Shown: positions 40,238-51,574 of the stretch, one piece after another
Layout of the letters: each line of letters opens with the position of its first letter
Position numbering within the stretch: the first letter of the stretch is position 1
Source: Saprolegnia diclina VS20
Taxonomy: Eukaryota; Oomycota; Saprolegniomycetes; Saprolegniales; Saprolegniaceae
Reading direction: 5' to 3'
Assembly: GCF_000281045.1 (NCBI RefSeq)
Contig: NW_008246097.1
Span: 172,530 to 236,529, forward strand
Length of the DNA stretch: 64,000 bases
Program-made: the position numbers and the translations under genes
Notes under the pieces: generated by a model
The model's input: the letters and a program-made list of their open reading frames with translations, nothing else
Told to the model about the DNA's origin: nothing
The model's database searches: none

Positions 40238-42613
40238 ATGGTGTGGGCCAACAGCTCAGGACCTGGCTTTCGGCCCTACGACGGCGCCCCCCGCGGCGAT
40301 GGCCGCCACGGTGACCGCCATGGCAACTATACTGGCAGCAGGTGGGGGCCCCCGGGCCAGGGTCCCCGGCCATGCAACAGGTCTGCGCCCACATACTTTG
40401 CCGCCAAATTTCGCAACTTCCAGACGATCAATGCCGTCGGGTACGCGATGACGCTTCTCATCGCTGTCGGCCTCGTGCTCTACCTCCGGCGGCACCGGTC
40501 GTCAGCGTACAATGGCAACGCGGCCGCGGCGCGCAAGGTGCTTTTACCGTCGTTTGAGCCGCTCTTGTGGGCCGTGATGGCCATCTCGGGGCTCTACTGC
40601 CTCTACTTTGTCTTTGCCGCCGCGACCGACGATATGTTTGCCGTGCACTCGCCCATCTTTATGCAGGCGCTGCTCCAAGGCCGGCAGTGCCTCTTCTACC
40701 TCATCGTCGCCTTTCTGCACCAAGCCAGCGTCTCGCGCCGGGCCCTCTGGCACGCGCTGCTGGTGGCACTCGCGCTGGCGCTCCTCCCGATCCTCCTCTT
40801 TCTTGTCATACCCGATTCGAACCGCGAGGCGCTTCCGATTGTCGAAGCCACGTACCTCGGCGTGATGCTACTCGGCTGTCTCAAGTTGCTCGTTTGGCCG
40901 CCAGCGCGCGCGAGTCGGAGCGCATGGCGGCAGTTTGCGCTCTTTGCGATCGTTTATTACGCCACGTCCACCGCGCACCTCTGGCTCTTCGCGGCCGGCG
41001 GGTGGCAAGTCGGCACGACCATGATCTTCTTCAGCACGATCTGGGCTGCGATGCTGCCGTACTTTATCTGGCGCCTCCTCCAAGCCGACACCAACTACTG
41101 GCGCGGCCTCGGACAGCACGCGGCCATTGCGCCGTCGCCGGGCGGTATCCACGAGATCGTCTCGGCGCAAGGTCTGCACGTGCTCCTTGAAGTCCACCAG
41201 CACGACGTGATCGACTTTGCGCATCTCGAGCTCCAAGCAAAAATCGGTGTCGGGGCGACCGCCACCGTGTACAGCGGCCTCCTCCACTCCAAGCAACCGG
41301 TCGCTATCAAGGTCTACACGCCGCATGAGATCTCGGAAGCGACGATCGCCGAGTTTTCCCAAGAAACCGCGCTCTGCGCAGTGCTCAAGCACCCGAACAT
41401 CGTCGCCTTCTACGGTATGTGCGTCTCACCACCGACCATCTGCCTCGTCTCGGAGCTCTGCGAGTGCTCGCTCGATGCGCTGCTGACAGGCCCGCAGACC
41501 GAGCTCGCCGAGCCGCTCTGGCCGCGGCTCTGCTACCTTCTCGACGCCGCCCGCGCTGTCGCCTACCTCCATAGCTTTCGACCGCCGTTCGTGCACCGGG
41601 ACCTCAAGCCGAGCAACTTTTTGCTGGACGTCAACCATGTGCTCAAGCTCACCGACTTCGGCGCGTCTCGCAGCATGGCCGCCCGTCCCAACGATGGTGC
41701 TGACGACACTGGCTGCGTTGACTTTGACGATGACGGAATGGGCACGGAGCGCAGCATGACGGTGCGGGGCACCGCCGACTACATGGCGCCCGAGGTCATT
41801 GACGCGCACCAGGGCCGCGCCAGCTACAGCGAAGCCGCCGACATTTACAGTCTCGGCATCACGTTCTGGGACGTCCTGCACCCCGGACGTGAAAAGTATA
41901 GCAGTGTCGAGAGCCATTTGCAAGTCTTTAACGTCGTCCTCGACGGCGAACGCCCGCCACTGCACCCGACGCTGCACCCGCCGCTTCGGGACCTCCTCGA
42001 GGGCATGTGGGGCGTATCGCCCGAGTACCGTCCGACGGCCAACGCTGTGGTCGCGTCGCTCGAAAACATGCTGCGGGACACGCTGCCGGTCATCACCCAG
42101 CGCCTCCACCGGCTACTGCAGCACGCCGTGAGCCGAAAAGCCTCGTGGAGCCAAGTTGCGCCTGACGCCGTCCTTCTCGTCTCGGGCGAAGAGATCGCGT
42201 CCTGCCTCCTCGAGCACGGATACGCCACGGACGTTGGGCATGCAACGCGCCTCGGCAACAGCCTCCTCGACGCGGGCTTTGTGCACCATCTTCGCCACAC
42301 CAAGCATTTTGAAGCGTCGCCGGCGACCTACTACTTTGACGCGATTGAGATTGAGCTATGCTTGACGCCGGCTGTCGGGGCGATTGATGCGACATTGCCG
42401 ATGGACGACGATGCGCACATGGCCGTGCTCATCGAGAAGCCGCGGTGTATGTGTCGCAAGCTGGCGCAGGGCCACTTTGGGATGACGAAAGCGAACTTGT
42501 TTCGGCGCCGGCGTCACGCGCCACCGAACCACCATGCACTCACGGTGCATCTTCTCAACGAGGTCGGCGAGGAAGAAGCCGTCGTCGTCTCGCGCATTGG
42601 GCAGCGCACGTAG
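40238..42613 (+). CDS. 7TM-TKL kinase-DEP receptor, copy 4
   Basis: Intronless, 791 aa, the longest copy. A Gly-, Arg- and His-rich N-terminal extension of about 55 residues with three possible N-glycosylation sites (NSS, NYT, NRS) precedes the helices. Seven helices follow, with YLRRHRSSAYNGN after the first. Kinase: KIGVGATATVYSG, VAIKVYTPHEISEATI, FVHRDLKPSNFLLDVNH, TDFGASR, an acidic insertion of about 25 residues in the activation segment, then DYMAPEVI. DEP domain near residues 650-700 (GYATDVGHATRLGNSLLDAG). The tail has CMCRKLAQGHF and ends ALTVHLLNEVGEEE. All catalytic residues are intact. Confidence 0.9.
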   Translation: MVWANSSGPGFRPYDGAPRGDGRHGDRHGNYTGSRWGPPGQGPRPCNRSAPTYFAAKFRNFQTINAVGYAMTLLIAVGLVLYLRRHRSSAYNGNAAAARKVLLPSFEPLLWAVMAISGLYCLYFVFAAATDDMFAVHSPIFMQALLQGRQCLFYLIVAFLHQASVSRRALWHALLVALALALLPILLFLVIPDSNREALPIVEATYLGVMLLGCLKLLVWPPARASRSAWRQFALFAIVYYATSTAHLWLFAAGGWQVGTTMIFFSTIWAAMLPYFIWRLLQADTNYWRGLGQHAAIAPSPGGIHEIVSAQGLHVLLEVHQHDVIDFAHLELQAKIGVGATATVYSGLLHSKQPVAIKVYTPHEISEATIAEFSQETALCAVLKHPNIVAFYGMCVSPPTICLVSELCECSLDALLTGPQTELAEPLWPRLCYLLDAARAVAYLHSFRPPFVHRDLKPSNFLLDVNHVLKLTDFGASRSMAARPNDGADDTGCVDFDDDGMGTERSMTVRGTADYMAPEVIDAHQGRASYSEAADIYSLGITFWDVLHPGREKYSSVESHLQVFNVVLDGERPPLHPTLHPPLRDLLEGMWGVSPEYRPTANAVVASLENMLRDTLPVITQRLHRLLQHAVSRKASWSQVAPDAVLLVSGEEIASCLLEHGYATDVGHATRLGNSLLDAGFVHHLRHTKHFEASPATYYFDAIEIELCLTPAVGAIDATLPMDDDAHMAVLIEKPRCMCRKLAQGHFGMTKANLFRRRRHAPPNHHALTVHLLNEVGEEEAVVVSRIGQRT

Positions 42614-42704
42614 TGTATCGATACGGTATCTTTAAACATTATGACTCATATCAAAACGAGAAAGTGATAGCGTTGTACAGGAAAAGGGGTTCGGGTTCGT
42701 ACGA

Positions 42705-44843
42705 CTACTTGAGCTGGTAGTATTTGTTGGTCATCGGGTCGTGATAGCAATGCAAGATCGGGTCGTAGAGCAAGTCCATGCTGCTGGGCTCGGGCGCCGA
42801 CCAATCTGCCACGCACAGCGTGACCGAGTCGAATGTGTCCTCTACTACTGTAACTAATGTACCTGTCGACGCTAGAGACACATGAGTATCTAGGATGCAA
42901 ACGACTAGACGTACCGAGAAGCGACTTGAGCCGCGGGTCTTGGCGAGCACTCGACAACAACTGCTCCCTACGCCATTATCACGAGTGGAGAACGACGTGC
43001 CATTGCGTAGGAGTATACATGGACGATAGCATCGGCTCTGGAGGCGTCTTGGCGGGCGACGCGAAGCTCTTGTGGACCATTACTGGCAACGACTCTTCGA
43101 GCTCGTTGTCAAAGTCGAAACTGGTTTCTTCAGCAGCCGGAGCAAGCTCGTCCGTCCTATGTACGCGGTCAAGCGCTCACGTCATGCACACAGGAGTACA
43201 TGTCGAAGGAAACATCGCTGCCTGCGTCGTCGTCCTGTTCGATCCCGTCGTCGTCGTCGTGTCGTACTCTGTGGCAGTCGCTGGTTGCCCTGTCGGCCGC
43301 CTCGGGCATCTCGGGCATCTCGGGCACCTCCACTTTGCTCAATGGCACACTAGCAGGCTGGGGGACTGGCATCATCTCGTATTCGACGTCCATGGACGCA
43401 GGTGAAGAAGCCCCCTACACGAGGATGAGCCGACCAGCGACGGTGCAGGCAATGTACGAGCCGGCTCGATGCCGCCTCGAGCAGCGCCCTTGCACTCCAC
43501 GTGGCTGTCGGTTCAGAGCCGTTGTCAAGCACACTCGTAGCCCGAGATTCGTTTTGGTTGAGAGTCTCTTTTGTCATGGCTGTTCGCTCTTCGTGGTCGC
43601 TCTTCAACGGTGTGTCATGGGGCGGCGTCACCACCTCGTCGACACGCAACGGTTTGTCCATGGCAGTTTGCATGCGCGACGTGAGCCCTCGGCCAGCATC
43701 GTCGTCGTCGTCATCTTCCCACGAGGCAAACTTGGAGAGGGTTCCCGGAGGCTTGGGAGGCGGTGTCGTGTGCAGTGGAGGAATGCGAAGCGACGCAAAA
43801 TCAAAGATGGAGGGCGACGGTCGATATCCGCTCGTCGGCGCCGAGCTCCGAACCAAACTGCTCGAGTGGTCGACTGCCTCACTGCCGCGTCGATCCACGT
43901 GCGACGAGGTGGGTTCCCGACGCTCGGTCGTCTGTGGTGTTGGTGGTTTGAGAACACTCGGCTTCTTCCCACCATCAGCATTTTGCGTTGCACTTGGTCG
44001 CTTGGCCGCGCAGGCCGACGAGTGAGGTCGCGGTGCCGGCGTCGGCTTCTTGGTCTTTGGCGCCGTCTCGGGGCGGCTGGCCGCTGGCTTGGCGATGCGC
44101 GGGATCGCAAAGGTCTCCACCGCGCAGCCTAGGACTGCAAAGGCCCGCGGGATCTCGACGTAATGCTCGTCGTCTACAGAGACCACGTCAAGCAAAAAGG
44201 AATGGGAGGCAGCGACCCGAAGCGAAGGCGGCGGCGGCGCTCACGGGCGGGTCCTTCATCGTGAAGATGCGCCGCAGCTTCCACGAGCCGCAGAGGACGA
44301 TCGAGTCGAGGGTGCGCAGCGCTTGGCTCGGGAAGGCGGACGCGACGAGGCGCGCGACGTCAAAGGTCCAGTGCATCCATGTCTCCCGGCGCAGCTGCTG
44401 AAAAGGAATCTAATGCATCGCGTGATTGTAGTACGAGATGACGAGGTAGGTCTACCTGAGCATGCAGCTGGTGCACGGCGCAGTCTCGGAATGCGGTCGA
44501 GAGGAGCAGTCGGCGGCGGTTGCCCGCCACGTCCGTGACGCCGAGCTCGAGCGAGATGGCCTTGCCGCTCGGCAGCCACGCTTGCAGCACCACGTAGCGG
44601 TGCGTGAGGCCCACTACATTGTGCATCAAGCCTGGTGCAACATGCAGTGGGCAGTCTACATGGCTTGGTATCTTTGGGGAGCGAAAGCTTGGTGGCGGCC
44701 GCGGGACCGTCGAGCACAAAGAGGTAGGCCTTGGACGCCTTGTCAAACTCGCGCCGGACCTTGCCAAGCGTCTTCCACTGCGCTGCTGGGTCCTTCCCGC
44801 TCGCCGTGAGGAGCTCGATGCTGTCGCTGCCCTGAAAAAACAT
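42705..44843 (-). CDS. CFAP20 domain-containing protein (CFAP20DC-like)
   Basis: Eight exons (44843-44660, 44631-44456, 44409-44217, 44173-43458, 43414-43200, 43156-43019, 42967-42915, 42841-42705) give 603 aa. The N-terminal 170 residues match the CFAP20/C3orf67 domain: MFFQGSDSIELLTASGKDP, WKTLGKVRREFDK, YLFVLDG, LTHRYVVLQAWLP, LRTLDSIVLCGSWKLRRIF. A long disordered, acidic, Pro/Ser-rich middle follows. The extreme C-terminus YDPILHCYHDPMTNKYYQLK matches the family's closing YDP-x-L-x-CY-x-DP motif, which confirms the last exons. CFAP20 relatives bind axonemal doublet microtubules, fitting flagellate zoospores. The first intron is only 28 nt, an extreme size. Confidence 0.83.
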
Positions 44844-45063
44844 TTTTCGGCGGCGTTTCAAGATGTGAAAAGGAAGGAATCCACAGCACAATTTGAGTTT
44901 GGCAGCTTTCTTTTCACAATGAATTGTGATTTTGTACAATTTACATTCATTTGGACCAAACAAATGCCCCACTTTACCGTTCCACGTGGCAGCGTCCTAT
45001 GCAAGCGAGCCACGCACAATGCACACGGTACGTAATATTTGTCGGTTACAACCCACGCAGTTC

Positions 45064-46724
45064 TTATTGCGTGTTGTTGTACATGTCGATGACCTCGTCG
45101 CACATGGGGTCCGAGACGGTCCGGTAGATCGGCGCCGTGCCCATCGTGAGGTTCTTCATCTGCATGCGCGCGTCGCAGCGCTCATCATGGAGGCGCTTGA
45201 AGTACGCTTCGTTGATGTCGCCGCTCACATACAAGCCGTCAAAGCACGAGGCGTCCCAGAGCTTGATCTGCGGGTTCTCGAGCTCGCAGCTCGCCTTGAG
45301 GTCGGCAATGTCTTGGAAGATGACGTGGTCGGCCGTGAGCTCGCGCGCGATCTCGACCTCGGTGCGGTTGTGCGCAATGAGCTCGTCGCGCGTCGGCATG
45401 TCGATGCCGTAGACGTTCGGGTGGCGAATGCACGGCGCCGCGGACGCAAAGTAAACCTTCTTCGCGCCCGATTCGCGCGCGATCTGCACGATCTGGCGAC
45501 CCGTGGTGCCACGCACGATCGAGTCGTCGACGAGCAGCACGACCTTGCCTTCAAATTCACTACCCAAAACAGCGTCAGACACCCAAATACGAGATCCAAG
45601 GGATACCTCTTGATCGCGTTGAGCTTCATGCGCACCGTCTTCTTGCGTGCGACTTGGCCCGGCATGATGAACGTGCGGGCAATGTACCGGTTCTTCACAA
45701 AGCCCTCGCGGTACGGGATGTTGAGGCGGTGCGACATCTCGAGCGCCGACGTGCGCGACGTATCCGGAATCGGGATGACCACGTCGATGCCGTGGTCCGG
45801 GTACTCGCGCAGCACCTTCTCGGCGAGCTTGGAGCCCATGTTGCGACGCGCTTGGTAGACCGAGATGCCGTCAATGACCGAATCCGGGCGGGCAAAGTAC
45901 ACGTGTTCGAAGATGCACGGCGAGAGCTTGGCGTTCGGGCAGCACACGCGGCTCTCAAACTGGCCGCCGTTGCCGATAAAGATGGCCTCACCGGGCGCCA
46001 CGTCGCGCTGGAGCTTGTAGTCGAGCGTGTCGATGGCCACCGACTCGGACGCGACCGCATAGTCGGTGCCGTGGTGGCTCTTGCGTGAGCCATAGACGAG
46101 CGGGCGGATGCCGTTGGGGTCGCGGAAGGCGAGGATGCCGTACCCGTTGATGAGCGCGACGACCGCGTAGCCGCCGCGGCAGCGCGTGTAGAGGCGCGAA
46201 ACCGCGTCAAAGATCTGCGAGCTCGTGAGCGGGTGCGTCGACTTGAGGAGCTCGTCGGCGAGGATGTTGAGGAGCATCTCCGAGTCCTACGCCACGTTTC
46301 ATTTGAGATTCATCGATCGCGAATCTCAATACGATACCGAGTCGGTGTTGACGTGGCGAAAGTTGGTGTTGGCGAGCTGGTCCACGAGCTCGTGCGAGTT
46401 GGTGAGGTTGCCATTGTGCGCGAGCGCAATGCCGTACGGCGAGTTGGTGTAGAAGGGCTGCGCCTCCGAGCTGCTGGACGAGCCGGCGGTCGGGTACCGG
46501 CAGTGGCCGATGCCCATGCAGCCCATGAGCGAGACCATGTGGTTCTGCTTGAAGACGTCGCGGACGAGCCCATTGTCCTTGCGCAGGTGCAGCTTGCCGT
46601 TGTGCGACGTCATGATGCCGGCGGCGTCCTGGCCGCGGTGCTGGAGCACCGTGAGGCCGTCGTACAAGCTCTGGTTGCAGTGCTCGTGCTTGTTGGCGAG
46701 GAGGACCGCGATGATACCACACAT
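45064..46724 (-). CDS. PPAT: amidophosphoribosyltransferase
   Basis: First committed step of purine synthesis: PRPP plus glutamine to phosphoribosylamine. Three exons (46724-46338, 46286-45607, 45559-45064) give 520 aa. The Ntn glutaminase domain begins MCGIIAVLL, with Cys2 as nucleophile after Met removal, followed by [11 protein letters not shown] and [10 protein letters not shown]. The phosphoribosyltransferase half has the PRPP-binding motif [34 protein letters not shown] is the family's conserved mid-domain stretch. No propeptide precedes the Cys, as in the eukaryotic and E. coli types. The start chosen makes Cys2 available; an upstream in-frame Met would block it. Presumably cytosolic. 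Confidence 0.95.
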
Positions 46725-47489
46725 CGTACTGCTGCTTGCGACCGACGGGTTGAATTTGCAACTCAATCTCAATCGCCGAAACCTCCGCGGACGTATTTTT
46801 ATGCGGGTTTTCAATTTCTCTTGCTATTTGTATGCAATACAATCAAGTTGCGCAAACGGTTATGCGACCCGGTGACTTGAAGTTTGTATACCCCACAGCA
46901 GTGGTGCCCGCGCTGCCAGGCTGCGGATTCCAAATGCCATGGGTGGGGAACCTCGGTCGCATTTTCCGCCACTCGATTTGGATGCATCATCAAAGATGTG
47001 CTGCGGCCAAAGCGTTCAGTAATCACGACGGCGCCACGTCATCTCGGCTGCTATCCGATCTTAGTCCTGCATCATCGTCGGGCGTTGCTGCCTCACCGCG
47101 CGTCGGCGGGGACGTATAATACCACCAGAGCACCACCCCCAGCTCGCATGCGATCCTAGGTCAAATCGCTAAACAGATGGCGTTGCCCCTGACGTGGAGC
47201 CGTCTCCGCGCAGTAGTCGCGTGCAGCTTCAAGTCTACGACCAAGTCCTTATAGCCTCTGGTTTTGAGAGTGCACCAAAGAGCTAGACAGCCAACTCATA
47301 TGTAGTCTGGTGATTGCAAGGAGAAGAAAAGGGCAGATGCAGAGTTGGTGTTGGTAGTTGAAGATCAAAACTTCTCAAAGGCGCCTACATGAGCGGGATG
47401 CTTTCGGCCGCGAACGTTGCCGTCCACGCTTGGAGGAGCTCGGGCGAGAGAGCTTCGTTTGCGAGAGTGTTGAGCTAGCCAAGAAAGCG
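46725..47489. other. intergenic between PPAT and CSE1
   Basis: 765 nt between two minus-strand genes, presumably the PPAT promoter. No convincing coding frame or element. Confidence 0.5.
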
Positions 47490-50400
47490 TCAACATTTAT
47501 GGAGAAGAGAAAGGTGGCGCTGTACCCCGCCGGGCGTCGCGCGGCTGAGCTGGCTCATCGACTCGCACAGCTGGCGCTTGTAATTCGGGATAAAGTCGAG
47601 GTAGTCGATCGCGCCCGCCGCCGATGAAAAGTGCAAGCTCGAAAAGCCCGCGTCGTACCCTATTCCCCGTCAGCTCGTCTTCCCACACATCATCGTTCGC
47701 ACCTGTTTCTTCGAGGTCGAGCAAGATGTCGTCTTCCGTCTTGGCCGCAATGTGCGCCGTCTTGTTCTCCTTCTCCAGCAGCAACGTGGCCAGCGCAGGC
47801 AGAAGCGTGCGAATTGCGTTCGCATCCTGCTTGAACGGCGAGTCGCAGACAAGGAGCGTGAGGCCCACGACCGCAGGCTACATCACGCAGCGTCCCATCA
47901 TCTGCGAGTAGCCCTATCGTCGTACCTTCTTGTCGGCGCCGCTGACACGCACAATGTGCTCGATCCAGATCGGAAGCAGCATGCGCATCATGCTAGTACC
48001 CGCATGAGCAACATCTCCGGATGCAAAACGAGAGAATATACCCCGCTTGGCAGCCTTCGACGGCGTTGATCAGCCGCGTCGTGCCGTGCTTGGCCATAAA
48101 GATGCTCACTGTCAAGAGCATCTCCTTGACGTACAGCGTGCCGTTGCGCCCGTGGAGGCGCGTCTGGAGGCGCATCATGAGGATCTTGACGACCTCGACC
48201 AGCAACGGCTCGTACGACGCCCTAACCACATGAGACATGCGCTGCGAAAGGAAGAGAGGTCGTACAGCGGGAGGCAGACGAGAATCGGCTTGAGGAGGGC
48301 AAACGCTTGCGTTTCGGTCGTGCGGTTCGACACGAGCTTCTGGAAGACGCCGAGGATGCCCTGGATGTGCGACGCGACGGCGGTCGGGTACTTGCGCAGG
48401 TACGCTTCGAGGAGCTTGACGATCGCGGCGACCGTGCTCACGCGTTCCCAGAGGGCAGGCGAGAGGAGCACAGGGAAGAGGTTGTGGTACGCGGACGAGA
48501 GCGTCGGCGCGGTCGTCAAGTCGAGCAGCTGCGCGAGCACTTGGTAGACGTACGGGCAGAGCGCTTCGACGTCCGACATGAGCACTTGCTGAAAGGGCGG
48601 GAAGAGGAGCTGCTCGAACGTCTCGACAAACGCCGGGTTGGCCTTGCACACGTTGTTGATGAGCATCGAGAGGGCCTCAAAGAGGCAGTGCGAGAACGCC
48701 GGGTTGCTCGGGTTGGCACACACTTGGGAGAGGAGCAGTGTGAGCTGCTGGACACACACATCGGCGTACGGCACGACCGACTCTTGCGCGACCACAAAGA
48801 GGCGCAGCACCATGCGCATGAGGTAGTCGTTCTCTGGGTACGATGGTGCGACAAGGATCGTAAACACTTGGTTGAGGAGCGGCGCAAGGTACGGCTGGAG
48901 CATGCTTTTCGTGAACCGGCGCTCGTTGCCGTCTTTGACCGTCAGCATCTTCTCAATGCAGTACGCTGCGTAGCTGTGGACGACAAACTGATCGGGCAAC
49001 AGGCAGCTCGAGAGCAACGGGAAGAGCTGCTGCGTGAGGTGCGCCGGGAGGTTATTGCGGAACGTCGCAACAAACTTGAGCGCCCCAGCAATCAAAAGAA
49101 GCGACGTCGGCGACGTGACGTCCGGCGACTGCAGCGTCGGGAGCACGTGTCCTTGGAAGATGTCGAGCAGCGGCACGCTCGGGTGCACCTCCGAGACACC
49201 GCGCGTCCGCGTCTGCTTGACGGCTGCGAGCGCCGTCACGAGGTTGATGGCCACGTCCTTCTGCATCCACTTGGTCTGCGGCGACGCCGAGTACTCTTGC
49301 AAAAGCACGTTGATCGTCTGGAGGCAGATGCGTGTGACCGCGGCTTCAAACTTGGAGCGAAGGCCGCGGAGGAGCTCGGTGGCCGCCGACCGGCGCGTGT
49401 CGCCGTCCGAGCCTTCAATGTCCTTGCGGATGTACTCGAGCGGGTTGTCCTCAAAGAGCTCGACGTCCGACTCGCGCAGCTGGAGGTTCCGGACCACGAT
49501 CGAGTTGCAGAGCTCCGAGAGGACGCTCTCGCTCTCAAAGAGGTGGTTGTTGATGCCCTGGAGCGCGACCGACCGGAGGAACTTCATGCTCTTCGCTGCC
49601 ACGTCGTCGTGCTTGGGGAAGAGCGAGAGCTTCGTCGAGAGGTAGTGCCAAATGGTCTGCGTGAAGCTCGGGAGGTACGGCCCAAACTCTTCGTCGTACT
49701 TTTCTGCGTAGATGGTAATGTTGTCGAGGACCGCGCTGTGCACGAGCGTGATGAGGTCGACCTCGACCTCCTCGGACGCGTCGGCGATCTTGTTGTTCTC
49801 GTACTTGAGGAGGAACTCGAACGCCTCCATCCAGCTCTTGATGTTGTCCTCAAAGTACTCGGGCAGGTCTTGCCAGTTGAGCGAGAAGAAGATGCGGCTC
49901 ATCGTGCGCAACGCGGTGAGGATCGCACGCACGTCGTTGAGGTCCGACGTCTGCGGCAAGCGCGCCGTGAGCGAGCCAAAGAGCATGAGCAACGGCGCCT
50001 ACAGAGGAGAGTGTGAGCGGCTATGCTGAACGAGGAGAAGGTGACCTGGAACTGCTCGAGGCAGTACTTGAGCTCGAGGAAGAGCGCGTCGCTCTTGAAG
50101 GCGTGGCGGAAGCGCTTGAAGATGGCGTTGGAGGTCTCGAGGACGCCGTTGATGGCGCGAAAGTCGCTGCTCGGGTTGCCAAGCTTCTCGACGATCTGCG
50201 GCAGCAGCTGCGGCCACTGGTTGGGAAAGTCGTACTCGCCGATCGTGTAGAGCGCGGCCGAGAGCTGCTTCATGAGGCTCTCGGGCATCTCGCACATGAG
50301 CCCGACAATGTGTTCCTTCACGAGCGCTTTGCATTCGACGTGGATCGAGCCATCCTCGGGGTCCCATTCCTTCTTGATCGTGTTCTTGAAGGCGATCGCG

Positions 50401-50597
50401 GCCGAAAGACGAATGGCTTGCGGCACCTCGCTGGCCCGGAGCACGCTTAGGAGGAGGAGCGGCCCGTTGGGCTGCTTGAGGATCGCCTGGAGGCTGGCCT
50501 CGGCGGCCCGGCGAGGCTCGGCCAAGGGAGAGAGCGACTGCTCGAGCACGCCGACGAGGGCCGTGAGTTCCGCGGGCGAGCCCATGTTCATTGCCAT
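47490..50597 (-). CDS. CSE1L: exportin-2 / importin-alpha re-exporter (CSE1/CAS)
   Basis: Six exons (50597-50046, 49998-48266, 48221-48042, 47992-47926, 47877-47703, 47659-47490) give 958 aa, close to human CSE1L (971). The N-terminus has the importin-beta-type segment with AIAFKNTIKKEWDPE and YDFPNQWPQLLPQIVEKL. Family-diagnostic stretches include LNWQDLPEYFEDNIKSWMEA, RLFVVAQESVVPYADVCVQQ, GMMRMLLPIWIEHIVRVSG and LDLEETGYDAGFSSLHFSSA; each splice join recreates the alignment. The protein is an all-HEAT solenoid that binds RanGTP and returns importin-alpha to the cytoplasm. The human C-terminal end differs; here it finishes HLSLLHKC. Confidence 0.94.
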
Positions 50598-51574
50598 CCT
50601 TCCGTCGACCTTGTCGCTCCTGCGCGAAATGAAAATATCCTCTCAGAATCCCTACTATTCGTTTTCGCAGGCAATTTTAGATTCGCCATACAATTCAGGT
50701 CAACTCCCTCAAAACAACGCCACAGCCTCCGAGACAGCACCAACTACAGCCCCACGTCCTTGCACCAGGCGACAAGCCAGCGGAAGCAAGCGGCCAAAGG
50801 CAACGCGTAATACCCTGCGCTACGAGGGCTCGCTTCTAGTCGTGTAGTGATGAGCGCAAGCGTCAACGGGTGGGAGTACGAGTACTTGATTTTTGAAAAA
50901 AAATCAACTGACCGACGTGGACGTTGGTGACGCAACCTCTTCTCGGTTGCATGCAGCCCGAGCCACTGGATTCAGCATTCATGAGGATGATCCCGCTGGA
51001 GTACTGGTGCGTTAGCAGTCGTGACGGCTATTGCGTCGTCGATTGGCGCTCGATTCTCGCGGACGGCCGTTGCAAGCAAGGAATATTCGTCTGGTGGACG
51101 CAGAGACTGCCACGTATCCCAAAGCTGGATTCGAGAACGTTCGATGCCCATTCGCAGCCCGACGGCTTCACTCTGCAATCGGACGCGCCGCCGCGCCAGC
51201 TCTGCCCCGTCTGGCTCGACGGCGTCCAACGACAGCTTTGCTCCGCATGCCTCGTCCTCCTCTGCCGCTGCGCTTCCCTCTTCCCACGAAACACATATCT
51301 GCGATGGTAGATATTCCTGCAGCCGCCCGTCCTTCGCCGTTGCTGCGACGCCCGTCTGCACGAGTCTGTAGTACCGCCAAGTGTGTTTTAACGTCAAGAA
51401 GGGCAGCCGCGTTCTTAGCGTACGATACTATGTTCTTACTCCACGATCCGCGTTGGTCCCGCTCCCCCACCCAAGGGCGCGGACGGTGCAAGCATACCGC
51501 AGTCTCGAGTTGGATTGTAGAATACATGGGCTGACGAGGGTATACACGAAGCACTAAATAGACACGGCAAGAAG
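50598..51574. other. intergenic upstream of CSE1
   Basis: About 980 nt. On the CSE1 strand a TTTTCATTTCGC string near 50620-50635 resembles an initiator. No coding frame with support. Confidence 0.5.

Noticed and set aside
47497-47868. Separate small gene on the minus strand
   Set aside because: It is the penultimate coding exon of CSE1 read past its donor; splicing restores the CSE1 C-terminus.
48307-50016. 569-residue plus-strand frame
   Set aside because: Antisense shadow of CSE1, rich in Arg/Glu/Val as expected from complementing a GC-rich gene.
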